Source: Paenibacillus sp. CAA11 (GTDB lineage: Bacteria; Bacillota; Bacilli; Paenibacillales; Paenibacillaceae). Taken from it: DNA of 64,000 nt. Below, piece by piece: positions 51,209 through 60,278 of the stretch. The DNA is taken from positions 1,980,501 through 2,044,500 of the forward strand of contig NZ_CP028922.1 of the NCBI RefSeq assembly GCF_003060825.1, read 5' to 3'. Both the position numbers and the translations under genes were made by a program. The first letter of the stretch is position 1; each line of letters opens with the position of its first letter. The notes under the pieces are model-generated. The model worked only from the letters and a program-made list of their open reading frames with translations. It had not been told where the DNA came from and searched no databases.

Positions 51209-51301
51209 TATATAGAATGAACTAAAGAAATGAATGTTATAGGGCCGTATTAGGTGTTAAATATAGAAAAGTCAATGTAAAACTTTAGTTCAACCTATAT
51301 A
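51209..51301. repeat. Miniature inverted-repeat element, copy C
   Basis: This 93-bp unit starts TATATAGAATGAACTAAAG (51209-51227) and ends CTTTAGTTCAACCTATATA (51283-51301). It is the most complete partner of copy B and is inverted relative to copy A. It lies between divergent padR and aldo-keto reductase genes. Confidence 0.8.
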
Positions 51302-51420
51302 GATATATCGGTTAGAGGAGGGGTTCTTTTTAATGGTATCAAAAAAGTGCGTACTTTTAATTATAAATGCCATCCGGCATAATAATAATGAAAACCAACC
51401 CAGAATGAGGAGGATTACAC

Positions 51421-52263
51421 GTGGCACAAACATTACAGGACACAGTTAAACTTAACAACGGAGTTGAAATGCCTTGGTTCGGGCTTGGAGTATGGCAGGT
51501 AGAGGATGGAAGCGAGGTTATCAACTCCGTAAAGTGGGCCATCAAGCATGGTTACCGCAGTATTGATACAGCCGCTGTATATAAGAACGAAGAAGGCGTT
51601 GGACAGGCCATTGCCGAAGCTATGAAGGAAGAGGGCGTTAGCCGGGATCAGCTATTCATTACCTCAAAGGTATGGAATTCCGATCAAGGCTACGAGTCTA
51701 CACTGGAGGCTTTTGAAGCAAGCTTAAAGCGTCTTGGTCTGGAATATCTGGATCTGTATTTGATTCACTGGCCGGTGAAAGGGAAGTATAAAGAGACGTG
51801 GAAGGCTCTTGAGAAGCTGTACAAAGAAGGAAAGGTACGTGCAATTGGGGTAAGTAACTTCCATGTTCATCATTTGGAGGATCTGCTGGGGGATGCAGAG
51901 GTTGTGCCTGCTGTTGATCAGGTCGAGCTTCATCCTTATTTAAGTCAATTAGAGCTTCGTAAGTTTGCGGAAAGCAAGGGTATCCAGATTGAGGCTTGGT
52001 CTCCGCTAGCTAACGGCCAAATCATTAAAGATGAGACGATTAGCAAAATTGCAGAGAAATACGGCAAGACTTCGGCACAAATCGTGCTTCGTTGGGATCT
52101 GCAAAGTAAAATTGTAACCATTCCAAAATCAGTGAAGGAGCAGCGCATTATCGAGAACTCCTCTGTTTTTGATTTTGAGCTGAGTGCTGAGGATATGGCT
52201 GCGATCGACGCTTTGAATAAGAATGAACGTACAGGTGCAGACCCAGACAATTTTAATTTCTAA
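51421..52263 (+). CDS. Aldo/keto reductase (YvgN/glyoxal-reductase-like)
   Basis: The 280-residue (beta/alpha)8 enzyme has the AKR tetrad: Asp/Tyr in SIDTAAVYKNEEGVG, Lys in FITSKVWN and His in LYLIHWPVKG. The NADPH site IPKSVKEQRIIENSSVFDF is present. It reduces aldehydes such as methylglyoxal or glyoxal in detoxification. GTG 51421 is preceded by AGGAGG. It is monocistronic with a terminator downstream. Confidence 0.92.
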   Translation: MAQTLQDTVKLNNGVEMPWFGLGVWQVEDGSEVINSVKWAIKHGYRSIDTAAVYKNEEGVGQAIAEAMKEEGVSRDQLFITSKVWNSDQGYESTLEAFEASLKRLGLEYLDLYLIHWPVKGKYKETWKALEKLYKEGKVRAIGVSNFHVHHLEDLLGDAEVVPAVDQVELHPYLSQLELRKFAESKGIQIEAWSPLANGQIIKDETISKIAEKYGKTSAQIVLRWDLQSKIVTIPKSVKEQRIIENSSVFDFELSAEDMAAIDALNKNERTGADPDNFNF

Positions 52264-52293
52264 TAAGCAGCCAATAGGTGCAGTTCATGATAA

Positions 52294-52327
52294 AGGGCCG
52301 AGGAGATTTCTCCCGGCTCTTTTTTTG
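52294..52327 (+). terminator. Terminator of the aldo-keto reductase gene
   Basis: AGGGCCGAGGAGA pairs imperfectly with TCTCCCGGCTCT and is followed by TTTTTTT. Confidence 0.8.
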
Positions 52328-52529
52328 TACGATACTGTCTGTTCAAGTGATATCCTCATATGGCATGATAGTAATCATAGTAAAAGACGAAAGGAGGTTA
52401 AGGATATAAGAGCTAGTACATATCAGAGACGCTCTAATTTGGTAGATCAAATGCTCCCTGAAGCATTTCAACTCTTGTGAATTTCTGCTCACCTAGAAAT
52501 AAATCAATAGCAGATCAGGAGGAATGAAT

Positions 52530-53072
52530 ATGCAAATTAGAGAAATGGGAATACATGAGGTTGGTAAATTAAAGGAAATAGATCGTTCTGAGCATATTTC
52601 CAAGGTATATCGGATGGGCAGCTTAGGGATTCAGGCTGAAGAGGCTAATCATGAATGCGGTTCCTGGAGTCCCTTAATGCTTCAGGAATTACAAGATCGG
52701 TTCGTAGACGAGCTACAGCACGGCGGAATTGCTTATGGTGCCTATGCTGGAGAGGACTTGGCGGGCTTTGCCGTCTTAGCTCATCGTTGGCTGGGCAAGC
52801 GAGAAGACGGCCTTCAAGTGGACCTGATGTATGTATCCAGATCTTACCGCAGGCAGGGTGTAGGCAAAAGGTTGATGCATGAATTAAAGCTTGAGGCAAA
52901 GCGTAGGGGAGCGAAGTTTCTCTACATCTCTTCTACAGAGACCGAGTCCGCGGTGAATTTTTATCGTCATTGCGGAGGGGGACTGACCGAAGAAGTGGAC
53001 GAACGGCTGTACGCCAAGGAACCAGAAGACATTCATATGGTGATTGATTTGCAAAATACTGAACCGGTTTAA
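52530..53072 (+). CDS. GNAT-family N-acetyltransferase
   Basis: The ~180-residue GNAT has the acetyl-CoA-binding motif A VDLMYVSRSYRRQGVGKRLM (Q/RxxGxG/A) and motif B ISSTETESAVNFYRHCGG. ATG 52530 is placed by AGGAGG at a 7-bp spacing, while ATG 52524 is only 1 bp away from it. The substrate is unknown. It stands upstream of an MFS gene. Confidence 0.88.
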   Translation: MQIREMGIHEVGKLKEIDRSEHISKVYRMGSLGIQAEEANHECGSWSPLMLQELQDRFVDELQHGGIAYGAYAGEDLAGFAVLAHRWLGKREDGLQVDLMYVSRSYRRQGVGKRLMHELKLEAKRRGAKFLYISSTETESAVNFYRHCGGGLTEEVDERLYAKEPEDIHMVIDLQNTEPV

Positions 53073-53131
53073 TCGGGGATAACATTCATCGAGTACAATG
53101 CAAGCAAAAAGATAAAAAAGGAGCTTGCTTG

Positions 53132-54367
53132 ATGAACGCGAAGAAGGCTTTTATTCTGTTTTTGCTGCTTAATATTCTAAATTATCTAGATCGAAATGTG
53201 ACTTCAGGTGTGCTCCCCTTATTGCAGAAGGATTTTGCAGTCAATGATGCCATGATCGGCCTCTTGGGCACAGCCTTTATGATTACTTATGCGGTAGCTG
53301 CCATTCCCTTGGGCATCTGGTCAGACCGATGGAAGCCCCATAAGGTTGCTGCTATAGGAACGGCCGTTTGGAGCCTTGCGACAATTGGTTCCGCACTCGC
53401 TTGGTCGTTCTCTTCTCTTTATTTGTTCCGGTCCCTGGTAGGGTTAGGTGAGGCCGCATTTGTAACGACCGGGGCCAGTATCTTGTCAGGATTGTTCCCT
53501 GAGGGTAAAAGAGCTAAGGTGCTAGGCCTGTTCAATTTGGGTCTTCCAATTGGCAGCGCATTAGGGGTTACGCTTGGAGGAGCCCTTGGATCGCAGCTGG
53601 GCTGGCCGGCTGCCTTCACGATCGTTGGTTTGCCGGGTCTGGTACTGGCCTATTTTACATGGAAGCTGCCATCCGGCTCGATGACCGAGAACTCTCAAGC
53701 AATAACTGAGAAGAAGCTGGTATTGCGGCGTAAGGATATGCTTTCGCTGTTCCGCAACGCTCCATTCCTGCTTGCTTCATTAGGATATGCGGGAATTTCC
53801 TTTGCATTTGGCGCGATTGCTTACTTTGGCCCTACCTTATTCCACCGAGCATTTGGCTATTCTGTAGGAGCTTCGGGAACCCTCTCGGGAGCGATGGTGG
53901 TGGTTGCAGGTTTGCTGGGAGCACCGCTTGGTGGGATTATTGCCGATTACTGGCTGAAGAAGAACCCCAGAGGAAGAATCTATACCGTGTCGATTGCGAT
54001 GCTGTTATGCGCTGTTTTTTTGGCGCTGGGAATGCAGCTTCTAAGTCTGCCGCTGCTGTTTCTGTCAGTCTTTTTCTTAATGTGGCATGTCGGTATTGCG
54101 TCGGCCATTATTTTTGACGTATCGCCCAAATCGATCTGGAATACTTCTCAGGCAACAGCGCTTTTTATAATGCATCTACTTGGTGATGTGTTCAGCACTT
54201 ATATTGTGGGAGAGATATCGGATCACAGCGGTTTGGTGTTCGCGATTCAGACCTTATCTATACCCGTACTGCTTGCTTCGGTCTTCTTCTTCCTAATGAT
54301 CTGGTTCGTACCTGTGCGAGTCTACAAACGGGAAACCGTAGGTCAGACGGGCGAAATCCCATCCTAA
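53132..54367 (+). CDS. MFS transporter (spinster/glycerol-phosphate-like)
   Basis: The ~411-residue, 12-TM transporter has motif A in PLGIWSDRWKPHKVAA and RSLVGLGEAAFVTTGASILSGLFPEGKRAKVLG. The latter is typical of the spinster-like and hexuronate-related MFS groups. It begins LNYLDRNVTSGVLPLLQKDF, a common TM1 signature in those groups. AAAAGGAG lies upstream. The substrate is not deducible. Confidence 0.85.
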   Translation: MNAKKAFILFLLLNILNYLDRNVTSGVLPLLQKDFAVNDAMIGLLGTAFMITYAVAAIPLGIWSDRWKPHKVAAIGTAVWSLATIGSALAWSFSSLYLFRSLVGLGEAAFVTTGASILSGLFPEGKRAKVLGLFNLGLPIGSALGVTLGGALGSQLGWPAAFTIVGLPGLVLAYFTWKLPSGSMTENSQAITEKKLVLRRKDMLSLFRNAPFLLASLGYAGISFAFGAIAYFGPTLFHRAFGYSVGASGTLSGAMVVVAGLLGAPLGGIIADYWLKKNPRGRIYTVSIAMLLCAVFLALGMQLLSLPLLFLSVFFLMWHVGIASAIIFDVSPKSIWNTSQATALFIMHLLGDVFSTYIVGEISDHSGLVFAIQTLSIPVLLASVFFFLMIWFVPVRVYKRETVGQTGEIPS

Positions 54368-54416
54368 ACTATGGTAAACTATATTTATTCACTACCCGGA
54401 TTAGGAGAAATGATAG

Positions 54417-54815
54417 ATGAGATTAAACAAAGGATATTTCTACTTTTTGCTATGGATCGCGGGAGCGATCCTCCTTCTTTATTATGGGAACGATTGGATG
54501 GATTCAGTGAATGCCAACAGCAGCAAGAATAAGACAGATTATATCCGCATGGCGGGAATATTATACCCTGTAGTGCTCGGTGCTTATGTAAGCTTGCTGA
54601 TCGGCATCCCCAACAAATGGCGGCCGCATAAACCGCTTTTGCTGGCTGTCTTTCTCCCGGCTTTTTTGCTGTTTGTGTATCCTACGGTGGGACAATATAT
54701 CAAACTGCCGGAGCTTCCGCTATATACGGATGTTTTCAAATATCAGGGGAGGTTCTTGTTTGGTGTGGTTAGCGGGATGAGTTTGCTGCAAGGATTGTTT
54801 GAAGTTAGGCGGTAA
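54417..54815 (+). CDS. Hypothetical four-TM membrane protein
   Basis: The 132-residue protein has predicted TMs at FYFLLWIAGAILLLYYG, MAGILYPVVLGAYVSLLIG, PLLLAVFLPAFLLFVYPTV and FGVVSGMSLLQGLF. I do not recognise the family. GGAGAAATG precedes the start at 54417. It sits between the MFS gene (49 bp upstream) and a GNAT gene (37 bp downstream), probably in a loose operon. Confidence 0.75.
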   Translation: MRLNKGYFYFLLWIAGAILLLYYGNDWMDSVNANSSKNKTDYIRMAGILYPVVLGAYVSLLIGIPNKWRPHKPLLLAVFLPAFLLFVYPTVGQYIKLPELPLYTDVFKYQGRFLFGVVSGMSLLQGLFEVRR

Positions 54816-54852
54816 CTTACTCAATATTCATAAGGGTTGGAGGGCAGAAATC

Positions 54853-55359
54853 ATGTTGATCAGACAAGCGTCGGAAGCGGATATTCAGGGAATTGCTGAA
54901 GTGAGCGTGGCAAGCTGGAAATCGACTTACCGGGGAATGGTTCCAGATTCCTACCTGGATAAGATCAGTATAGAACAACGTGCTAAGATTTGGGAAAAGG
55001 CGCTTTGTGATCCGCAGAGTACCACGATCGTTCTAGTGGCTGAGGATGACACCGGCCGTATCGTAGGTTTCTGCTCCGGTGGTCCGAATCGGGATGCAGC
55101 CTATAAGGCTGAAGGAGAACTGTATGCGATTTATTTGCTCCAGGAAGCTCAAAGGAATGGGCTCGGGACCCAATTGGTTCAGCAATTGCTGCGGTTGCTT
55201 CGGGGAGCGGGATACGGTTCTTGCCTGGTATGGGCGTTAAGTCAGAATACAGCAGTTTCCTTCTATGAAGGGCTTGGAGCAGTCCGGGTCGGCCAGGGAG
55301 AGCTGGAGATGGATGGAGTCAAGCTAATGGAAACAGCCTTGTGTTGGCAGTCTATCTAA
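54853..55359 (+). CDS. GNAT-family N-acetyltransferase
   Basis: The ~168-residue GNAT begins MLIRQASEADIQGIAEVSVASWKSTYRGMVPD, a common pattern in this group. It has AIYLLQEAQRNGLGTQLVQQ (acetyl-CoA loop) and WALSQNTAVSFYEGLGA. ATG 54853 with TTGGAGGG upstream is preferred; a longer frame would overlap the membrane protein gene. The substrate is unknown. Confidence 0.88.
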   Translation: MLIRQASEADIQGIAEVSVASWKSTYRGMVPDSYLDKISIEQRAKIWEKALCDPQSTTIVLVAEDDTGRIVGFCSGGPNRDAAYKAEGELYAIYLLQEAQRNGLGTQLVQQLLRLLRGAGYGSCLVWALSQNTAVSFYEGLGAVRVGQGELEMDGVKLMETALCWQSI

Positions 55360-55385
55360 TACAGCTAATTGAGGAGGCATAAAGC

Positions 55386-56132
55386 ATGTCATTTGAAGGG
55401 AAAGTTGTCATTGTGACTGGAGCAGCTCAGGGTATTGGACGTGGAGTGGCCGAAGCCTTTGCGGAGGCAGGTGCTTATGTTGTTCTGTCCGATTCGAATG
55501 AAGAACAAGGAGCAGCCACAGCCGCTTCCATCCGTCAGGAAGGGCGGAATGCGATGTTTATCCCATGTGATGTGAGGCTAGAGACAGAGATTCAGCAGCT
55601 CATGAAGCAGGCTGCCGATGAATTCGGGGCTATAGATATTCTGATCAATAATGCAGGGGTCTCCCGCTGGAAATCCCCGTACGAGCTGTCTCTTTCCGAA
55701 TGGGACGACATTCTGAATACAAATGTGAGAAGCGTGTTCCTTGCCTCCCGTGAAGCTGCAGGCTATATGAAGCAGCGCGGAGGAGGGGCTATTGTAAATA
55801 TGGCATCCACCCGGGCTATCATGTCTGAGCCTAATACGGAAGCCTATGCAGCTTCCAAAGGGGCAATTGTCGCCCTAACCCATGCGCTTGCCATCTCTCT
55901 TGGTCAGGATGGAATCCGTGTCAATTGCGTAAGCCCCGGCTGGATTGAGACAGGAAATTATGACGCGCTTAGGCCGGCAGATCATGAGCAGCATCCGGTA
56001 GGCCGGGTGGGATATCCGGGGGATATTGCTAGGGCCTGCATGTATCTGACGCATCCTGACAATACATTTGTAACCGGAACCCAACTGATAGTGGACGGGG
56101 GAATGACCCGCAAGATGATTTATGAGGAATAG
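55386..56132 (+). CDS. SDR-family oxidoreductase
   Basis: The 248-residue classical SDR has cofactor motif TGAAQGIGRG, NNAGVSRW, a catalytic Ser in NMASTRAI and YxxxK in YAASKGAIV. The C terminus GTQLIVDGGMTRKM is typical. GAGGAGG precedes the ATG. It is 16 bp upstream of a Gfo/Idh/MocA gene, suggesting joint sugar or polyol oxidation. The substrate is not assignable. Confidence 0.9.
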   Translation: MSFEGKVVIVTGAAQGIGRGVAEAFAEAGAYVVLSDSNEEQGAATAASIRQEGRNAMFIPCDVRLETEIQQLMKQAADEFGAIDILINNAGVSRWKSPYELSLSEWDDILNTNVRSVFLASREAAGYMKQRGGGAIVNMASTRAIMSEPNTEAYAASKGAIVALTHALAISLGQDGIRVNCVSPGWIETGNYDALRPADHEQHPVGRVGYPGDIARACMYLTHPDNTFVTGTQLIVDGGMTRKMIYEE

Positions 56133-56148
56133 AGGGGGCTAAGCTTAT

Positions 56149-57078
56149 ATGCTGCGCATCGGAATAATTGGTCTGGGCGGAATTGCCCAGAAGGCGTATT
56201 TGCCGGTTATTGGAGTAAGAAAGGGCGTAGAACTCATTTTTTGTACCCGGAATCAGTCAACTTTGAAGCAGCTTGTACAGAAATATCGTCCTGAAGCATC
56301 CGTGAACACGGTCGAAGAATTATTGGCACACCAGATTGATGCGGCTTTTGTGCATTCGGCTACAGAGAGTCATCCGCAAATCATTGAACAGCTGTTTTGT
56401 GCCGGGGTGCCTGTGTATGCAGACAAGCCAATTGCTTACCACTATGAGGATTCAGTTCGTTTGGTGGAGCTGGCTGAAGAGCTGGGTGTCATGCTTATGA
56501 TCGGTTTTAACCGGAGATTTGCTCCTATGGTAGCTGATCTTAAGTCCAAGCCGGATCGGCGGATGATTCTCTTACAGAAACACCGTTTGCGAAGCCCGGA
56601 TATTGCCCGCAGAGTTATAATGGATGATTTTATTCATGTTGTGGACACGCTTCGTTTTCTGCTGCCTGATCAAGTCCGGCATTCGGAGATATCTGTACTT
56701 CAACTGGATGGGCTGCTCTGTCAGGTTAGCTTGCAGCTTCAAGGGGATGGCTTTACAGGGATAGGCATGATGAACCGGGACAGCGGATTTAATGAAGAGC
56801 GCCTTGAAATCATTTCACCTTCAAATAAGTGGGTAGTCAATCAGCTGAATGAGACGCTGTGGATGAAGGACGGCAAGGAACACAGACAGGGATTTAGCGA
56901 CTGGGATACGGTGCTTTACCGGAGAGGATTTGAGCCGATCATTGAACATTTTCTGACTTGTGTTCAGCAGGGAAGTGCTCCTTCAATTACAGCCAGAGAC
57001 GCGCTGGAGAGTCACCTGCTATGTGAGGAGATTATTCGCTGTGCGGAAGCGAAAGGGGCTAAGGAGCTAACATCATAG
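56149..57078 (+). CDS. Gfo/Idh/MocA-family oxidoreductase
   Basis: The 309-residue protein has an N-terminal Rossmann domain (IGIIGLGGIAQKAYLPVI), the conserved EKP-like motif DKPIAYHYEDSV and RFAPM. The C-terminal beta-sheet domain has family HVVDTLRFL. Such enzymes act on sugars and related compounds with NAD(P). In an operon with the SDR before it and a coiled-coil gene 20 bp after it. Confidence 0.88.
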   Translation: MLRIGIIGLGGIAQKAYLPVIGVRKGVELIFCTRNQSTLKQLVQKYRPEASVNTVEELLAHQIDAAFVHSATESHPQIIEQLFCAGVPVYADKPIAYHYEDSVRLVELAEELGVMLMIGFNRRFAPMVADLKSKPDRRMILLQKHRLRSPDIARRVIMDDFIHVVDTLRFLLPDQVRHSEISVLQLDGLLCQVSLQLQGDGFTGIGMMNRDSGFNEERLEIISPSNKWVVNQLNETLWMKDGKEHRQGFSDWDTVLYRRGFEPIIEHFLTCVQQGSAPSITARDALESHLLCEEIIRCAEAKGAKELTS

Positions 57079-57098
57079 TTATTAAGGGAGGGGAGAGC

Positions 57099-58025
57099 AT
57101 GTTCGAACAATGGAATACCCGCATGCTTGATCTCAAGGAGCAAATCCAGCTTTATCATAAAGCTGAACAGAGGCTCAAAGCGCTTCAGAAGGATTTAGAG
57201 GAGCAGGAGCTTCTCCGGCGTCAATGGGAGCATAAACTTCAGGATGAAGAAGAGGATGTACAGCGGCTCGAGGGAACTTCCTTAACAGGTTTATTCCTCA
57301 AGCTGGTGGGGAGGAAGGCTGAGCGTCTTGAACGTGAACAGGTTGAGGTGCTTCAAGCACGAATGAAATACGAAGAAGCAGACCGTGCCGTCCAGGACCT
57401 AAAAGGTCAGATCAGTGCGCTTGTAAATAAGCTTGCGAATTTAGAAAGCGCTAAGCGGGAGCTAGATGAGATTATGGCGAGTAAAGAACGAGAGCTATTG
57501 GAGCAAAGCCCGCAGCTTCAAGAGCTGGCAGCCCTGCGATCCGATCTTAAGCTTCAGCATAAAGAGATGGATGAAGCTTACAGGGCTGGCCATAGAGTGA
57601 TCTCCGACCTGGAATCAGCTGCGGAGGCCTTACATTCTGCGAAGAATTGGGGCACCTATGACATGCTTGGGGGCGGAATGATCTCTACCCATATTAAGCA
57701 TGGGAAGATGGATGACGCTTCAAATTATCTTCAAAATGCCCAGGTAAGCATGCGCCGATTCGAGAAGGAATTAAATGATGTGAAGCTATCGCTGGGGAGT
57801 GAACTTGAGCTCGGCGATTTTATGCGGTTCGCGGACTATTTTTTTGACAGCTTTATTGTTGACTGGGCCGTTCAAGGCCGGATTGGCCGCTCACTGGATG
57901 AGGTTGAGGAGAAACTGAGCGAGATTAGGGTTATTGTTCGTGATCTGGAATCAGCAAAGCGTAAGCTTGAGTCAGAAGTTCGCAGGGCTGAGCAGCAATA
58001 TCAACAGATGATTGAGCAAGCTTAA
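57099..58025 (+). CDS. Hypothetical coiled-coil protein
   Basis: The 308-residue, highly charged protein is almost entirely heptad-patterned. Two long coiled coils (about residues 10-180 and 255-308) flank a central region with YDMLGGGMISTHIKHGKMDDA. There is no signal peptide or TM. Similar cytosolic coiled-coil proteins with a central GGG segment exist in Bacillales, with no known function. GGGAGGGGAG precedes the ATG. It is probably the last gene of the SDR/Gfo operon. Confidence 0.78.
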   Translation: MFEQWNTRMLDLKEQIQLYHKAEQRLKALQKDLEEQELLRRQWEHKLQDEEEDVQRLEGTSLTGLFLKLVGRKAERLEREQVEVLQARMKYEEADRAVQDLKGQISALVNKLANLESAKRELDEIMASKERELLEQSPQLQELAALRSDLKLQHKEMDEAYRAGHRVISDLESAAEALHSAKNWGTYDMLGGGMISTHIKHGKMDDASNYLQNAQVSMRRFEKELNDVKLSLGSELELGDFMRFADYFFDSFIVDWAVQGRIGRSLDEVEEKLSEIRVIVRDLESAKRKLESEVRRAEQQYQQMIEQA

Positions 58026-58071
58026 AGCGTAAATTTTGCCTATACTTGAGGTGATTTATTAAATACTTGAT

Positions 58072-58110
58072 GACCGTTCCAGCGTAGGGCTTAGGGATGG
58101 TCCTTTTTTG
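58072..58110 (+). terminator. Terminator after coiled-coil gene
   Basis: GACCGTTCC (58072-58080) pairs with GGGATGGTC (58094-58102) imperfectly and is followed by CTTTTTTG. Confidence 0.65.
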
Positions 58111-58272
58111 TGTGAGGCAAGCAGACTTCCTTTCAACTCCATTTCACCGTTAAGAGCATTGTCCATCTGGGGTAAGAATATATGTAGGGCAGAGAGTAAA
58201 TGGCTGCGGCTCTGTACAGCCTATAGAATGCAAAGAACGGCAGGCTTCTGCCGGGTGTAGGGAGGCGGAATA

Positions 58273-59970
58273 ATGAAGCCAACATGGTGGAAGGAAAGTG
58301 TAGTCTATCAGATTTATCCGATTAGTTTTAAGGATGCCAACGGTGATGGCATTGGCGATTTGCGCGGCATTATCTCGAAGCTGGATTACTTGAAGGAGCT
58401 CGGAGTAGACGTCATATGGGTCTGCCCCATTTATAAATCGCCCAATCATGATAATGGATACGATATTAGCGACTATTGTGATATCATGTCGGAATTTGGA
58501 ACGATGGAGGATTTTGACCGTATGCTTCGTGATATTCATGAGCGCGGGATGAAGCTGATGATGGATCTCGTATTGAACCACACATCGGACGAGCATCCAT
58601 GGTTCATTGAATCCAAGTCTTCTGTGGATAATCCGAAGCGGGACTTTTACATTTGGCGTAAGGGTAAAGATGGAAGGCCGCCGAATAACTGGGAATCGTA
58701 TTTCAGTGGGACTGTCTGGGAATACGATGAGGCAACAGAGGAATATTACTTGCATCTGTATTCCAAGCACCAGCCGGATTTGAACTGGGAGAATGACACG
58801 GTAATCGACAAGCTGCACGAGATGGTGCATTGGTGGCTTAAGAAGGGGGTAGACGGCTTCCGCTTCGATGCCATTGCGCATATTGTAAAAACCCAGGGAT
58901 TTCCCAATGCAGACAACCCGCATCAGACACCTACTGTGCGTGCCTATGAAATGTTCTCGAACCTGGATAAGGTTCATACACTTCTTCAGAATTTAAATGA
59001 TCAGGTGCTTTATTTCTACGATATCATGACGGTTGGAGAAACCTCAGGCTTAGGTCCCGAGCAAGCTTTGGATTATGTGGGCGATACCCGCAGAGAACTC
59101 AATATGGTCTTTCAGTTCGAGCACATGTTCCTAGATGCCAAGTCTGCAGGCAGCGGGAAATGGGATGTGAAGCCATGGAGCCTGCTTGAATTAAAAGAGG
59201 TGATGAGCAGGTGGCAAACCGTGCTGCACAATCGCGGCTGGAACGCAAATTATTTCAACAATCACGACCAGCCTAGATCTGTTTCCCGTTTCGGGGACGA
59301 TGTGACCTGCCGGGTACCCTCTGCTAAAATGCTGGCCACCTTTATTCATATGCTGGAGGGGACACCGTATATTTATCAAGGTGAGGAAATCGGGATGACC
59401 AATGCCAGATTTGAATCCATTGAGGATTACAGGGATGTGGAGACCTTGAATTTCTATCAAGAATCCAGAGGGAAAGGAATTTCTGAAGAAGAAATTATGA
59501 AGGCCATCCGTAAAAAAAGCAGAGATAATTCTCGCACACCTATGCAGTGGGACAATACGGAGAATGCTGGATTCACCAAGGGAACCCCGTGGATTAAAGT
59601 GAATGCGGATTACATGGAAGTCAATGTAGCGGCCGCTCTGAAGGACCCTGATTCCATCTTTCACTATTACAAGCAGCTGATCGCACTCCGCAAACAACAT
59701 AAGGTTATCGTATATGGTGAATACAAGCTGCTGCTTCCGGAGCATCCGGAAATCTATGCTTTCTCAAGAGAACTGGAAGATGAACGAATCTTAGTGATTC
59801 TTAATTTCTTTGGCAAAGAGCCTCTCTTCGAAATGCCGGAGGGTTGGCGAGAAGACAAGTTGGAACTGCTGATATCCAATTATAAGCCCCGTTCAGACGA
59901 AGATGTTCGAGCCTTGAAGCTTCGTCCTTATGAGGCGAGAGTGTACAAATCATTAGGGTCTGTACGATAA
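58273..59970 (+). CDS. malL: Alpha-glucosidase / oligo-1,6-glucosidase, GH13
   Basis: The 565-residue GH13 enzyme (subfamily 31-like) has region I DLVLNHTSDEH, region II GFRFDAIAHI (nucleophile Asp), region III MTVGETSG (acid/base Glu) and region IV NNHDQPRS. QPDLNWEN is typical of oligo-1,6-glucosidases. There is no signal peptide, so it is a cytosolic enzyme cleaving isomaltose, maltose or sucrose-type oligosaccharides. GGGAGGCGG lies upstream. No transporter is adjacent. Confidence 0.9.
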   Translation: MKPTWWKESVVYQIYPISFKDANGDGIGDLRGIISKLDYLKELGVDVIWVCPIYKSPNHDNGYDISDYCDIMSEFGTMEDFDRMLRDIHERGMKLMMDLVLNHTSDEHPWFIESKSSVDNPKRDFYIWRKGKDGRPPNNWESYFSGTVWEYDEATEEYYLHLYSKHQPDLNWENDTVIDKLHEMVHWWLKKGVDGFRFDAIAHIVKTQGFPNADNPHQTPTVRAYEMFSNLDKVHTLLQNLNDQVLYFYDIMTVGETSGLGPEQALDYVGDTRRELNMVFQFEHMFLDAKSAGSGKWDVKPWSLLELKEVMSRWQTVLHNRGWNANYFNNHDQPRSVSRFGDDVTCRVPSAKMLATFIHMLEGTPYIYQGEEIGMTNARFESIEDYRDVETLNFYQESRGKGISEEEIMKAIRKKSRDNSRTPMQWDNTENAGFTKGTPWIKVNADYMEVNVAAALKDPDSIFHYYKQLIALRKQHKVIVYGEYKLLLPEHPEIYAFSRELEDERILVILNFFGKEPLFEMPEGWREDKLELLISNYKPRSDEDVRALKLRPYEARVYKSLGSVR

Positions 59971-60278
59971 AAAGTCGAATTCTCAGGCTGTTGCTACAAG
60001 CTGAAAAGGCTGGTAGGCGGCCTGTTTGTCTATATTTGGCAGAGGCAAACGAAGGGGTCTGGGCATGCGATTCGAACGAATCAGCGACCACCAGTTAACG
60101 GATGACCGGCTGATTCTCGGTTGAATAGTCCTAAGATCGGCTGCAAGAAATGCAGCCGGTCTTTTATAATGCGAACCGACCTAGCTAGCGTTTAAGATCG
60201 AGGCATTTGTTTAAATATAAGTCTGTAACCATGTTTGTCACAGCCTTGTTTTGTGGATAGAGAGAGGAGAGAACGACC
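59971..60278. other. Intergenic region after malL
   Basis: No gene is seen. It contains GATTCGAACGAATC (a short palindrome near 60069) and the terminator at 60133-60167. No clear promoter for the next gene was identified. Confidence 0.4.
60133..60167 (+). terminator. Terminator hairpin in the malL-reductase gap
   Basis: AAGATCGGCTGCA (60133-60145) pairs with TGCAGCCGGTCTT (60151-60163) with one wobble, followed by TT. Confidence 0.8.

Noticed and set aside
52391..52479. Strong AAAGGAGG followed by an open frame ending at 52479
   Set aside because: No ATG, GTG or TTG at a usable distance from the site; left as unexplained.
60055..60130. GTTCGAATC-type T-arm resemblance on the minus strand
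   Set aside because: Only a short palindrome; the other tRNA arms cannot be formed.
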